64,000 nt of DNA from Anaerolineales bacterium (GCA_016789305.1 JAEURJ010000023.1:372001-436000), one strand, 5' to 3'. Shown: positions 25,771 to 34,500, numbered from the stretch's first letter. Notes: generated by a model not told the origin, from the sequence alone. Numbers and translations are program-made.

Positions 25771-27694
25771 ACTCGTACTACATTTATTTACATTAACTTT
25801 CATCCTTGGCATGGCAACCTCTGCCAGCGCCCAGGATCAAAACCTTTCCTCTGCGACGCTCTACATCGCGGATTATTCGACGTTTCCAAAAGCATCCGCC
25901 CTTCTGGATGTATTCGACACCAACGGGATTTTCGCTTCCGGGCTTAAGCCCGAAGCTGTTTCCATTGTCGAGAACAATGTACCACTCCCGGTCGACTCGC
26001 TGAACGAGACCGCGATCCCATTGCAACTGGTTGTTGCCGTTAATCAAGGCGAAGCATTGGATACGCGCGACGCCACCAGCATCTCCCGCTTTCAACGCGC
26101 GTCCCAAGTGCTGACTCAATGGGCACAGACTCTGCCCGCAGACCTGCCCGATGATTTCAGCCTCGTCAGCCAGGCGGGACCTGTGATCAACCACGCCACC
26201 GCTGCCGAATTCGCGACCGGATTGAATGCATTCCAGCCGGACTTCCGCGCGGCCACTCCCAACCTGCAATCCCTATCCATCGCCATTGACACGGTCAGCT
26301 CGCAAACACCGCGGCTTGGCATGAAGCGCGCCATCCTTTTCATCACACCCACGATGGGCGATGCCAACCTGGCCGCATTGATGGAGCCTTTGCTGCAGCG
26401 CGCGGTTCAAAATAAAATTCATGTCTTCGTCTGGCTTGTGGATCTAGAAACCACGTTCACCAGCACAAATGCAGCTGTCTTTAACTCACTTGCCATTCAA
26501 ACGGGCGGCAGTGTATTTAATTATTCCGGTGTGGAGCGTTTTCCGGATGTCGAATCCTATTTTTCTCCATTGCGCCGAATTTATACTGCAACCTACACTT
26601 CACGTATCACAACTGCAGGCGAACATACCGTCGGGTTTCAGGCAGCGCTGCCAGCACAACAACTTATCTCGAACGATCTAAAAGTTAATCTCGATATCCA
26701 ACCGCCCAACCCAATCCCGTTGATCTCATCGCTGCAGATCACGCGCCAGGCTCCTGAGGATGATCCGTTCAACACGGAAATTCTGCTGCCCACAGAACAA
26801 CAGGTTGAGATCATCATCGAATTCACCGACAAACATCCGCGCGCGTTAACACGCACCACTTTGTATGTGGACGGCCAGATCGTGGATGAAAACACAGTTG
26901 AACCGTTCGATAAATTCACCTGGGATCTGACTCTCTTCACCACCAGCGGAACGCATCAATTGGTGGTGGAAGCAGTGGATGAGCTGGGCTTGAATAAATC
27001 CAGCATGTCGACCCCAATCACCATCACCGTGATCAAACCGCCCAGCGGACCCGTCGCATTCCTCGCCAAGTATAAAAACATCCTCACCATTGGCGCAATC
27101 ATCTTTGCCGGCATTGCACTGACCCTGATCCTCGCAAGCGGACGCATCCGCATGCCGTCTTTACGGGCTGCACAGGAGACCCGCCGGGCCGAGGCAGACC
27201 CGTTGACCCAGTCAATTGCAGTGACGACAGAAGAGCCACTCGTGCCCGTTGCGGCAGAAAAAGCGGCGAAAGTTCGAAAGCCAAGAGCAAAGTCAAAGAA
27301 AGCAGAAGCAGGCTCAAAGTCCAAAAAAGAGGCGCCCGCTTTGTTCATCCGCATTGCGGCGGATGGGCAACCCATCCCTGTGACTCCGATCCAGATTACG
27401 GAAAAAGAAATCACCTTCGGTACGGACCCGGTGCAATGTAATCAGATCATGGACGATGCATCCATCTCATCGGTTCATGCGCGTCTGCGCCAAACGGAAG
27501 ATGGCGGGTATTTGTTATTGGATAACGGCTCGATCGCGGGTACCTGGGTAAATTACGAACCCATCCCCCGTGAGGGCTATCGGCTGGCACACGGCGATAT
27601 GGTAAACTTTGGAAGGTTAATTTACAGGTTCACACTTCCTGCAATCCCTGAAATAAAAAAACCAACGATCACCGTTCTGCCGCCCGAAGAATGA
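25763..27694 (+). CDS. Surface protein with VWA-like domain, one membrane helix and FHA domain
   Basis: The ATG at 25763 begins a signal sequence (LHLFTLTFILGMATSASA); the 643-residue protein then has a VWA-like extracellular region (residues ~25-250), Ig-like beta domains (about 300-420) and one transmembrane helix near 450-470. Inside the cell follow a Lys/Ala-rich linker (about 480-540) and an FHA domain at about 545-635 with the signature ITFGTDP, SISSVHARL and DNGSIAGTWVN. FHA domains bind phosphothreonine. Its gene overlaps both neighbours, including the PP2C phosphatase start (ATGA), so it probably reports external events to a Ser/Thr kinase-phosphatase system; no kinase is in this window. 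Confidence 0.8.
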   Translation: MRKLVLHLFTLTFILGMATSASAQDQNLSSATLYIADYSTFPKASALLDVFDTNGIFASGLKPEAVSIVENNVPLPVDSLNETAIPLQLVVAVNQGEALDTRDATSISRFQRASQVLTQWAQTLPADLPDDFSLVSQAGPVINHATAAEFATGLNAFQPDFRAATPNLQSLSIAIDTVSSQTPRLGMKRAILFITPTMGDANLAALMEPLLQRAVQNKIHVFVWLVDLETTFTSTNAAVFNSLAIQTGGSVFNYSGVERFPDVESYFSPLRRIYTATYTSRITTAGEHTVGFQAALPAQQLISNDLKVNLDIQPPNPIPLISSLQITRQAPEDDPFNTEILLPTEQQVEIIIEFTDKHPRALTRTTLYVDGQIVDENTVEPFDKFTWDLTLFTTSGTHQLVVEAVDELGLNKSSMSTPITITVIKPPSGPVAFLAKYKNILTIGAIIFAGIALTLILASGRIRMPSLRAAQETRRAEADPLTQSIAVTTEEPLVPVAAEKAAKVRKPRAKSKKAEAGSKSKKEAPALFIRIAADGQPIPVTPIQITEKEITFGTDPVQCNQIMDDASISSVHARLRQTEDGGYLLLDNGSIAGTWVNYEPIPREGYRLAHGDMVNFGRLIYRFTLPAIPEIKKPTITVLPPEE

Positions 27695-28557
27695 TCCGTT
27701 CATCGCTTCCTCATCTGCACGTTGCCACACATAGTCATCCTGGGATGACTGGAAAGAACAACGAAGATCGTTACGCTGTTACTGCTTTCCAGCTTGCCAA
27801 AGATGACCCCCGCCCATCCGTGCTAGCAGTTGTGGCAGATGGGATTGGCGGACATCGCGCAGGGGAAGTGGCAGCGGAACTCGCCGTCAATTACATCACC
27901 AAGGGGATCTCGGAAAGCAACGCAAAAAAACCCGTTCGTATTCTTGAAACCGCAATTCATGATGCCAGCCAGGCCATCGCCTCTCATTCCGCCGGGAAAG
28001 CCGATGAAGAAGGCATGGGTTCCACCTGTGCCTGCGTATGGATCATCGAAAACAGATTGTTCACTGCCTATGTAGGCGACTCACGCATCTATCTCATTCG
28101 CGGCAATCACATTCAACAGCTGACCATCGACCATACCTGGGTGCAGGAAGCATTTGAAAAAGGAATCATCACCGCCGAGCAAATGCGCGACCACCCCAAT
28201 GTGCACGTTATTCGTCGTCACTTAGGCGGGCTCAAACTTCCCGAAGTGGATTTCCGCATGCGGATCGACAACAGCGAAACCAATGAAGAATCAGAAAACA
28301 ACCAGGGTTTCCATCTTGCACATGGTGATACGATCCTCCTGTGCAGCGACGGGTTGACCGATCTTGTTTGGGAGGATGAGATCATGAACATCGTCAACTC
28401 GAAAAAGGATCTGAAATCCTCCGCCGAAAAACTGGTGAATCTTGCCAATGAACGCGGCGGTCACGATAATATTACAGTCGTTATTCTTTCGATGCCCAAG
28501 CTGGATGAAGTGGAACGAAGGAAAGCAGGGATCCTGGACTGGCTGCTGGGAGAATAA
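27691..28557 (+). CDS. PPM/PP2C-type serine/threonine phosphatase
   Basis: The 288-residue product shows all PP2C metal motifs: NNEDRYAV near residue 24, VVADGIGGHRAGE near 48, GMGSTC near 108, AYVGDSRIYLIR near 128, LLCSDGLTD near 215 and HDNITVVIL near 263. The Asp residues of these motifs bind two Mn or Mg ions. It removes phosphate from Ser/Thr proteins. The start overlaps the FHA gene's stop, so the phosphatase is made together with a protein that binds phosphothreonine. An additional long loop around residues 185-205 is Glu/Asn-rich. It ends at a strong bidirectional terminator. Confidence 0.92.
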   Translation: MIRSSLPHLHVATHSHPGMTGKNNEDRYAVTAFQLAKDDPRPSVLAVVADGIGGHRAGEVAAELAVNYITKGISESNAKKPVRILETAIHDASQAIASHSAGKADEEGMGSTCACVWIIENRLFTAYVGDSRIYLIRGNHIQQLTIDHTWVQEAFEKGIITAEQMRDHPNVHVIRRHLGGLKLPEVDFRMRIDNSETNEESENNQGFHLAHGDTILLCSDGLTDLVWEDEIMNIVNSKKDLKSSAEKLVNLANERGGHDNITVVILSMPKLDEVERRKAGILDWLLGE

Positions 28558-28590
28558 AAAAATCCGCTCGAATTGAGCGGATTTTTTTAT
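28557..28590. terminator. Bidirectional terminator
   Basis: AAAAAATCCGCTC pairs with GAGCGGATTTTTT around GAATT, with T runs on both strands. It ends the phosphatase operon and can also serve the minus-strand PlsY gene. Confidence 0.9.
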
Positions 28591-28634
28591 TGGAGGAAAA
28601 CATCGCATCATTCTTAACCGATGATTGATTCTCT

Positions 28635-29252
28635 TTAAGTGACATTATCCCCGCTGGAAGTTGATCCACCTTTCTCCCGATCCAGCCACAGCTCGCGATA
28701 CTTGCGATTCCAATCGATCAGGAATCGCAAGGCAATGACCAAACCGCCAAGCAGGGCAAAAGTAAAAGCGGTATCGCGAATATTCAAAAGCCATAACGCA
28801 GGACCTGCCAGCAACCCAGCCATCACGCTGGCGCGCGCCGAATGACGGATCACCAGCACAAGCAAAATCAACAGCCCGAGACAAATGAGAAATCCAATCG
28901 GGTTCAAAGCAAGGATCGCGCCACCGAATGTCGCCAACCCCATGCCCCCGCGAAATTGTGCAAAGACCGGCCAGCAATGTCCCACCACAGCAAAGGCCGC
29001 CGTGCCCGCAACGATCCAAAGATTCCCCGAGTATTTGACAGCCAGATATGTTGGTAAAAACCCCTTGGCAACATCGAGGATGAAAACCAACGCTCCCCAG
29101 CCAAACCCCGCCTGACGAATGGTGTTCGTAGTGGTGGCGTGACCGGAACCCGCATCACGCACATCCACACCTTTGACATAGCCTGTCACCCAGATGGAAA
29201 ATGGAAGCGAACCCGAAAAATACCCGAGAACCAATAAAAGGATTGAGGTCAT
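28635..29252 (-). CDS. plsY: Glycerol-3-phosphate acyltransferase PlsY-like
   Basis: The start may be the ATG at 29252 or the GTG at 29258, six bases upstream; both overlap the TAG of the lipoprotein gene upstream. The 205-residue product has five membrane helices. The PlsY signature motifs are recognisable but shifted: DAGSGHATTTNTIRQAG for GSGNxGATNxxR, and GHCWPVFAQFRGGMGLAT for the second GKG motif, where GGM replaces GGKG. It transfers acyl groups from acyl-phosphate to glycerol-3-phosphate in phospholipid synthesis. The replaced Lys is a reason for some caution. Bacterial genomes usually have another copy. Confidence 0.75.
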   Translation of the reverse strand: MTSILLLVLGYFSGSLPFSIWVTGYVKGVDVRDAGSGHATTTNTIRQAGFGWGALVFILDVAKGFLPTYLAVKYSGNLWIVAGTAAFAVVGHCWPVFAQFRGGMGLATFGGAILALNPIGFLICLGLLILLVLVIRHSARASVMAGLLAGPALWLLNIRDTAFTFALLGGLVIALRFLIDWNRKYRELWLDREKGGSTSSGDNVT

Positions 29253-29258
29253 ATCCAC

Positions 29259-29810
29259 CTACTTGCAGGCTGGAAGATCGGGGAATAATTGTTCACTGTA
29301 TTTCGTAGTGAGCGCAGTCTCTTCCTTTGGGAAGACGATCACCACTGACAGCAATCGCGTTTTGTTTAAAGGCTGGAACCATTGATGAATGGTGTAGTTT
29401 GAACCTTCCTCCACGGCATCCAATTCATACAGAACAATATCCTTATTCTTACAGGAAGTAACGATGTTGATCGAATCGTAATTGGAGAATTTTTCCTTCA
29501 ACGTATCCGTGTTGTAATACAGTTCAAGGTCTGCCGTGCCGTTGTCGTTGCAAAACAGCTGCATGGAAACATCCGAAAGCGCCGCCACGCTTCGATGGGT
29601 CCAGTTCACAATGGCTTCCTGCTCATAAACCGAATAACTGCGAACCCAGACGGCCTCGGTGAACAGGCTGCTGCCGAAGTTCAACGCATATTGCACATCT
29701 CCGGGAGTCGGCTGGAGGGATTCGCAGCTGGAGCCGATCGAAGCGGAAGCAACAGGGGCACACCCAATGAGAAGAGGAATGAGCATAAGAATGTAAATTA
29801 TCTTTTTCAT
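29259..29810 (-). CDS. Lipoprotein, four-cysteine paralogue family (copy 1)
   Basis: The start at 29810 has an AAGGAAC site upstream; the longer frame is in the leader. The 183-residue product has lipobox LIGC (Cys17). The mature part repeats the pattern of the proteins at 29837 and 32549: C-x(4)-P-x(4)-DIxxAL near the start, NWTHRS, LFC, TSC and a C-terminal LFPxLxxC. Four Cys outside the lipobox are conserved in all three. No known domain is recognised. It could be an extracytoplasmic binding protein or a receptor. Its stop overlaps the plsY start. Confidence 0.75.
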   Translation of the reverse strand: MKKIIYILMLIPLLIGCAPVASASIGSSCESLQPTPGDVQYALNFGSSLFTEAVWVRSYSVYEQEAIVNWTHRSVAALSDVSMQLFCNDNGTADLELYYNTDTLKEKFSNYDSINIVTSCKNKDIVLYELDAVEEGSNYTIHQWFQPLNKTRLLSVVIVFPKEETALTTKYSEQLFPDLPACK

Positions 29811-29836
29811 GGGAAGTTCCTTTATAAATGGTTTCA

Positions 29837-30418
29837 TTATTGTTCACACGAGGATAATTCAGGAAAAAGCATCGAACTATATTCGTTAAATTGATCCGTG
29901 AAGGTGTTCTGAACAACCAATCGTACAATGAAAAAACGAACCTTATCCTGTATCTTTCCCCACGCACTGGAGTTGAAATCCCTCTCCGGTCCATCTGCTG
30001 TAATTTCGTACAGGAACAGGTCATCAGTGCCGCACTGTGAATCGATCTTCAATTCGCCAAAATCGGCAGCGTACATGGCAAGAACATCCGTGTCTTTGAA
30101 ATACAGTTCTGCGACCTGGTCCGTACCCTTCTCATCACAAAACAACAGCAGATCCACCACGGCAAAAGCAGGCAGGGTGCGATGAGTATAAGTTACAGCC
30201 ACGTTATAGTCGTACATTTCATGGGTCTGCGACCAGTCAGAAGCAGGAAATACGTCGCTGTGAAAGTTCAATGCGGATTGAATATCTTTTTCCGACGGCT
30301 GGGGGGAGGCGCACCCCAGAAAAGGGTCCTCTGTTGGGGTGGGCGGCCGCATAAAACTGGGCAGGGCACTACATGCAGCCAATAGAAAAACCAACGGAAT
30401 CGCATATAACCTTTTCAT
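29837..30418 (-). CDS. Lipoprotein, four-cysteine paralogue family (copy 2)
   Basis: The ATG at 30418 follows GGGAGAG; the 193-residue product has lipobox LAAC (about Cys16), a short PTPTED linker, and the same fold pattern as copies 1 and 3: CASPQPSEKDI, YTHRT, LFC, SQC and LFPELSSC. Copy 1 is 26 bases downstream on the same strand, so these two arose by tandem duplication. It begins just 19 bases after the amine-dehydrogenase-like gene ends and is probably in its transcript. The function is unknown. Confidence 0.75.
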   Translation of the reverse strand: MKRLYAIPLVFLLAACSALPSFMRPPTPTEDPFLGCASPQPSEKDIQSALNFHSDVFPASDWSQTHEMYDYNVAVTYTHRTLPAFAVVDLLLFCDEKGTDQVAELYFKDTDVLAMYAADFGELKIDSQCGTDDLFLYEITADGPERDFNSSAWGKIQDKVRFFIVRLVVQNTFTDQFNEYSSMLFPELSSCEQ

Positions 30419-30437
30419 CTCACTCTCCCATTCATGA

Positions 30438-32483
30438 TTAAAGTTTGATCTGTTCCACTTTAAAGGGTGTACCATCCGGGTCGATCACTTCGTCAAATTC
30501 ACGCGCCGCAAGATGACCGGCGAAAACGGCCTGCGCAATGAGATTCGGCGCTTCCGCATCGCCTATAAGGCGCAACGATTTTAGTGTACCAGCCGCAAGC
30601 GCAGGCTGCAATTCATGATACAGGCCGTCATTGGGAATCCGATCTGTGACCATGACGACCGCATCGCAGGCGAGAGTCGACTCAGCGGAGGTGATGGTGT
30701 TCGTGACGGTGGCAGCTTTCGGCGTGTGAGAAGCGAGGACATGATGCGTGAGCAGAGTCACATTCAAATCCATGAGTCTTTTCATCACACGTTCCTGCTC
30801 CAAGGTAAATTGAGTCCAATATGAGATCATCGGTGCAGGCGTGACGAGGGTGACTTCACACCCGTTCGCTGCAAGCAATTCAGCGAGTACACCGCCCATG
30901 TAGAAATGATCGTCATCGTAAAGAAGGACTTTGCCCGCAGGAAGTTTGCCCGCCATTAGATCATCAGGAGTGAAAATGTTTGTGGTGCCCGGTACAGGGT
31001 GTGAGCGATTACGCCCCACACCGTCGCGCCGCCATGTGGACCCGGTGGCAATGATCACGTTGGGTTCGCCTGATTCAAGAATATCGCCGGCCGTCATCGT
31101 GCTCGATGGGTAGAAAAAAATATTTTCCATTTTTTGAATCTGAGTCAAACGCCAATCCACCACGCGGCGCCATTCCGTGAGGTTGGGCAATGCAGATTCG
31201 AGGATGACGCGCCCGCCAGCTTCACGGCGCGAATCGGTGAGAATGACTCGATAGCCACGTTGACCCAACGCACGCGCCGCTTCGAGGCCTGCCGGGCCTG
31301 CGCCTACGATCATGATCTCTTCTTCCTTTTTCTTCGACGCAATCATTTCGGGATGCCAATCGCGCCGCCATTCCTCACCCATGGTTGGATTCTGCGTGCA
31401 GCGAATGGGCACAAAACGCGTATCCCCGGTGACACAGATGTTGCAGCCGATGCACTCGCGGATATCTTCCTGACGATTCTCTTTTATTTTATTTGGCAAA
31501 AACGGATCGGCAATCGATGGGCGGGCCGCGCCGATCATATCCATGATGCCGCGTTCGATGGCAGAGGCCATGGAATCAGGCGAGGTATAACGGCCCACGC
31601 CTACGACCGGTTTCGTAGTGAGTCCTTTGACGAATGAAATATATTTTTCCTGGTGACCTTCCTTGCCGAAACGGGACGTGATCGAATCATTGGGCCATCC
31701 GCTCACATTGACATCCCATAGGTCGGGAAGTTCCGCAAGCATGGAGACGATCTCCCGCCCCTCGCCATCGTGCTGCATTCCATGTGCACCGAGCAATTGA
31801 TCCACCGCAAAACGGACCGCCACACCGCAGGTATCACCGACGGCATCCTTTGTATCCTCAATCAACTCGCGGAAGAATCGCACACGATTTTCTAGGGAAC
31901 CGCCGTATTCATCGGCGCGGTCATTCTCCTTTGACATGAGATGAAAAGCGAGGGTCATGTTATGAGCTGCGTAACAATACACAATGTCGAAGCCCGCGCG
32001 TTTGGCACGAATGGCCGCATTGCGATGCCATTTGCGAATCTGCTTCAAGTCCTCTTTCGATGCGGCACGCGATTGACCAGGTTCATAACCGTTCCCCCCG
32101 ATCAAACCGCGGGAACGCAAGTCGAATGGTGCGGCGCGCGAATACAAATTCAACGCATCGTGACCGTTGTAGGTAAGCTCAATGCCGGCGAGCGCTCCGT
32201 GTTTGTGAACGGCTTCCGTCATCAATTGCCAGGTGGAAATATCTTCATCTCCCCAAATACGACCCTCGAAAAACGGGGAAAGGTCCGTCGTGTGATGGAT
32301 CTCGGTCTCTTCGGTACAAACCACCCCCCAGCCGCCTTCGGCTTTCATGCCGCGCATGGCGGCCATCCCCTGCGGCATTCGATAGCCGAATCCGTTGCAA
32401 TGCGGTACCTGGTAGAAACGATTCGGCGCGGTCACCGGGCCGATCTTGATGGGCTGAAAAAGAACATCGTAGCGTGACGTCAT
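30438..32483 (-). CDS. Flavin/4Fe-4S amine dehydrogenase, trimethylamine/histamine dehydrogenase family
   Basis: The 681-residue product has the full trimethylamine dehydrogenase plan: an N-terminal TIM barrel for FMN, a 4Fe-4S site and a C-terminal FAD/ADP-binding fold (MIVGAGPAGLEAARALG near 393). From memory of the family, Cys29 in FYQVPHCNG corresponds to the Cys that binds FMN covalently, and Cys344, 347, 350 and 362 (CIGCNIC, RCTQN) to the cluster. The catalytic Tyr-His-Asp triad matches Tyr171, His174, Asp266. Of the three aromatic residues that hold trimethylammonium, only Trp263 is kept; the others are Glu59 and Asp354. This pattern is closer to histamine dehydrogenase. A basic or diamine substrate is thus likelier than trimethylamine. 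Confidence 0.85.
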   Translation of the reverse strand: MTSRYDVLFQPIKIGPVTAPNRFYQVPHCNGFGYRMPQGMAAMRGMKAEGGWGVVCTEETEIHHTTDLSPFFEGRIWGDEDISTWQLMTEAVHKHGALAGIELTYNGHDALNLYSRAAPFDLRSRGLIGGNGYEPGQSRAASKEDLKQIRKWHRNAAIRAKRAGFDIVYCYAAHNMTLAFHLMSKENDRADEYGGSLENRVRFFRELIEDTKDAVGDTCGVAVRFAVDQLLGAHGMQHDGEGREIVSMLAELPDLWDVNVSGWPNDSITSRFGKEGHQEKYISFVKGLTTKPVVGVGRYTSPDSMASAIERGIMDMIGAARPSIADPFLPNKIKENRQEDIRECIGCNICVTGDTRFVPIRCTQNPTMGEEWRRDWHPEMIASKKKEEEIMIVGAGPAGLEAARALGQRGYRVILTDSRREAGGRVILESALPNLTEWRRVVDWRLTQIQKMENIFFYPSSTMTAGDILESGEPNVIIATGSTWRRDGVGRNRSHPVPGTTNIFTPDDLMAGKLPAGKVLLYDDDHFYMGGVLAELLAANGCEVTLVTPAPMISYWTQFTLEQERVMKRLMDLNVTLLTHHVLASHTPKAATVTNTITSAESTLACDAVVMVTDRIPNDGLYHELQPALAAGTLKSLRLIGDAEAPNLIAQAVFAGHLAAREFDEVIDPDGTPFKVEQIKL

Positions 32484-32501
32484 CTGTGATTCCTTTACAT
32501 G

Positions 32502-32541
32502 GAATAAAAGGCCCTAAAGGTTTCTTAAACCTTTAGGGCCT
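32502..32541 (-). terminator. Rho-independent terminator of copy 3 lipoprotein
   Basis: AGGCCCTAAAGGTTT pairs perfectly with AAACCTTTAGGGCCT around a 3-base loop; the minus-strand tail is TTTTATTCC. It separates copy 3 from the dehydrogenase gene, so that gene should have its own start of transcription between them, or depend on read-through. Confidence 0.88.
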
Positions 32542-32548
32542 CGGTTGA

Positions 32549-33160
32549 TCACGAACAATTTGGTAATTCTGGGAACAACTCAATTGAATATTCGTCCAAT
32601 TTTTCTTCGGAGCCGAACGGGAAAGTGATCATCGTGGTGATGATGCGTTCATTCGTATCGTTCTCGGACCAGTAACTGATGTTGTAGTCGAACCCCTGGC
32701 TGGCTGCTTCAAATTGATACAACCTTAAGCCATCATTCGTCTCGCACTCGCCGGTCATTTCATAGCTGTCATAGTTCGCAAAAAGCGCATCCCAATGATC
32801 GTCGCTCAAATAATAATTCAAATCGGGTTCTTCATAACCGCACGGGAAAATGACCGCCTCCAAAAAGACCACGGCGCTTTGCGGGATGTTCTGCCACGTC
32901 ACAGAGACGCTTTGTTCGCCCACTGCCTGGGATTGCTCCCAGTCCGTCGAGGCAAAGACATCCTCCGTATAGGAAAGAGCCGCATCGATATCCTCCTGCG
33001 TGGGCTCAGGTGAAATACAAACCGGCGTTACCGTGGTCAGCGGAGTTTCTGTGATCGAAGGCGTTTCTTTGCGGGGAGGGGTATCAGTGGATGCGGAAGC
33101 GGCGGGCTGGCCGCAAGATGATAGAAAGACTGCAATTAAAATAAACCAGGTTCTTTTCAT
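32549..33160 (-). CDS. Lipoprotein, four-cysteine paralogue family (copy 3)
   Basis: The start at 33160 precedes a lipoprotein signal with LSSC; the 203-residue product then has a Thr/Pro-rich linker (residues 20-45). The core repeats the family pattern: CISPEPTQEDI, VTWQN, FPC, GEC and the C-terminal LFPELPNC. It is more diverged from copies 1 and 2 than these are from each other. The ribosome site is weak. With its terminator on one side and the dehydrogenase on the other it stands next to the operon of copies 1 and 2. The function is unknown. Confidence 0.75.
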   Translation of the reverse strand: MKRTWFILIAVFLSSCGQPAASASTDTPPRKETPSITETPLTTVTPVCISPEPTQEDIDAALSYTEDVFASTDWEQSQAVGEQSVSVTWQNIPQSAVVFLEAVIFPCGYEEPDLNYYLSDDHWDALFANYDSYEMTGECETNDGLRLYQFEAASQGFDYNISYWSENDTNERIITTMITFPFGSEEKLDEYSIELFPELPNCS

Positions 33161-33210
33161 TTCGATACTCGTTGAAAATAAATTTTCGTTGAGTATAGCA
33201 CGCGGCAAAT

Positions 33211-33241
33211 GAAAATCCCCGCCCTCAGGAAGAGCGGGGAT
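33211..33241 (-). terminator. Terminator of the minus-strand methyltransferase
   Basis: On the minus strand ATCCCCGC pairs with GCGGGGAT around an 11-base loop and is followed by TTTC. It begins 6 bases after the methyltransferase stop codon. Confidence 0.65.
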
Positions 33242-33246
33242 GTATG

Positions 33247-34026
33247 TCAGGGTTTATAGCCGAGGAACATCTTAACCGGGATCTCGGAGCGGAATTGGAT
33301 CGCTTCCTCCCGCGCTTCGGCCTGCTCCAGCGCAAGATGGATCTTTTCCATCCCGGCTTGATACGCTTCGTCACTCAGTAAAGCCAGTTGCGAGGTGGCG
33401 CTGTGTTTCAGGAACGGATCGTCCAGCACCTTCCTGCCGTCATGGATGTTCAGGATCCGCTCCACGGTTTCGGATGAAATATTTTTAAATCCTTGTTCGT
33501 TCATCCACTGCATCACGGCAACGCCGGCGGGATAGCGCTTTTTATCGGTCTCATACACGCCGTCGAAATACGTGTAGATGTACCAGGCGGAGACACCCTC
33601 TTCGTGCGGATCATGCCCGATCACGGCCAACACGCCGCCGGGTTTCAAGACACGGTGAGCCTCCTTGATGAAAGCCTGATGATCCACAAAATGATGAATG
33701 GCATCCACGCAATATAGCATGTCGAACGATGCGTTTTGATACGGGAGTTGGACCGCTGTGCCGCGTGAAAGCATGAGCGGAGCGGGTTGCTTCTGCGCCT
33801 GCTGCAACATACCGAGGGAATAATCCATGCCGAAAACGGAGGGGGTGGTCTGGCTCAACAAGGTAAGCCAATAGCCCGTGCCGCTGCCCACCTCCAGAAC
33901 GGACACGGCCTTTTGTTCGCCTGCAAGTTTCAATAAAGCCTGTCCACGCTCCCATTGCTGGGCGGATGGATAGCGCTGGTTGTATTCGGTTGCGATCTGG
34001 TCGTAATTTAATTGTAGAGAGGTCAT
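33247..34026 (-). CDS. Class I SAM-dependent methyltransferase
   Basis: With the start at 34026 (MTSLQLNYDQIATEYNQRY, the usual beginning of such proteins) the product has 259 residues. Motif I reads VLEVGSGTGYWL near residue 40, motif II GMDYSLGMLQQA, then LPYQNASFDMLYCVDAIHHF and VLKPGGVLAVIGHDP, the Methyltransf_11 order. The C-terminal ~90 residues contain a helical domain found in several antibiotic or lipid methylases. No ribosome site is apparent for this ATG, and the longer frame has none either. The substrate cannot be inferred; neighbours are unrelated. Confidence 0.75.
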   Translation of the reverse strand: MTSLQLNYDQIATEYNQRYPSAQQWERGQALLKLAGEQKAVSVLEVGSGTGYWLTLLSQTTPSVFGMDYSLGMLQQAQKQPAPLMLSRGTAVQLPYQNASFDMLYCVDAIHHFVDHQAFIKEAHRVLKPGGVLAVIGHDPHEEGVSAWYIYTYFDGVYETDKKRYPAGVAVMQWMNEQGFKNISSETVERILNIHDGRKVLDDPFLKHSATSQLALLSDEAYQAGMEKIHLALEQAEAREEAIQFRSEIPVKMFLGYKP

Positions 34027-34104
34027 GGGATAAAAGATGCCGTGACCCGACCTATTTTTACATCTGCATTCCATAAGAATTAATTACAAATCCATAGATA
34101 CAGC

Positions 34105-34491
34105 TTACGAAGAAAACCTCCCCATGCCTTTTCGGATCAAATATCCCACAAGGAAGCTTGCCGCGATCGCAGCGAGAAAGCCGATCATCGTCCCAAAGCG
34201 CAGGGTGACATAATAATTCGCAAACAACGCCGCCAACCCGCCGAAGAAAATGATCAGCAGCAGGGTGATGACCAGGATCGACACATCCCTCGCGATCTTC
34301 ACCCGTGGACTCTCGGACTCTTTATGCTTCTCGAAAATCGCGAAGATCGATATGGCGAGACCCGCAAGCAAAAGCAGAATGCCAAGCACAGGCGTTGCCG
34401 CAGGGAATTCCCATATGGAAAAGATAAAAAAAACAAATAATAGGATGGTAATTAGAGGAATATATTTCTTGATCATATATCTTATTTCCAT
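34105..34491 (-). CDS. Small membrane protein with three to four helices
   Basis: The 128-residue product has hydrophobic segments near 8-25, 32-50, 68-90 and 97-117, with a charged loop (EKHKESESPRVK) between the second and third. The family is not recognised. The start may be at the ATG at 34491 or five codons later at 34476; neither has a strong ribosome site. It lies 9 bases downstream of the acetyltransferase gene and is probably cotranscribed with it. Confidence 0.6.
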   Translation of the reverse strand: MEIRYMIKKYIPLITILLFVFFIFSIWEFPAATPVLGILLLLAGLAISIFAIFEKHKESESPRVKIARDVSILVITLLLIIFFGGLAALFANYYVTLRFGTMIGFLAAIAASFLVGYLIRKGMGRFSS

Positions 34492-34500
34492 GCCTTTGGT

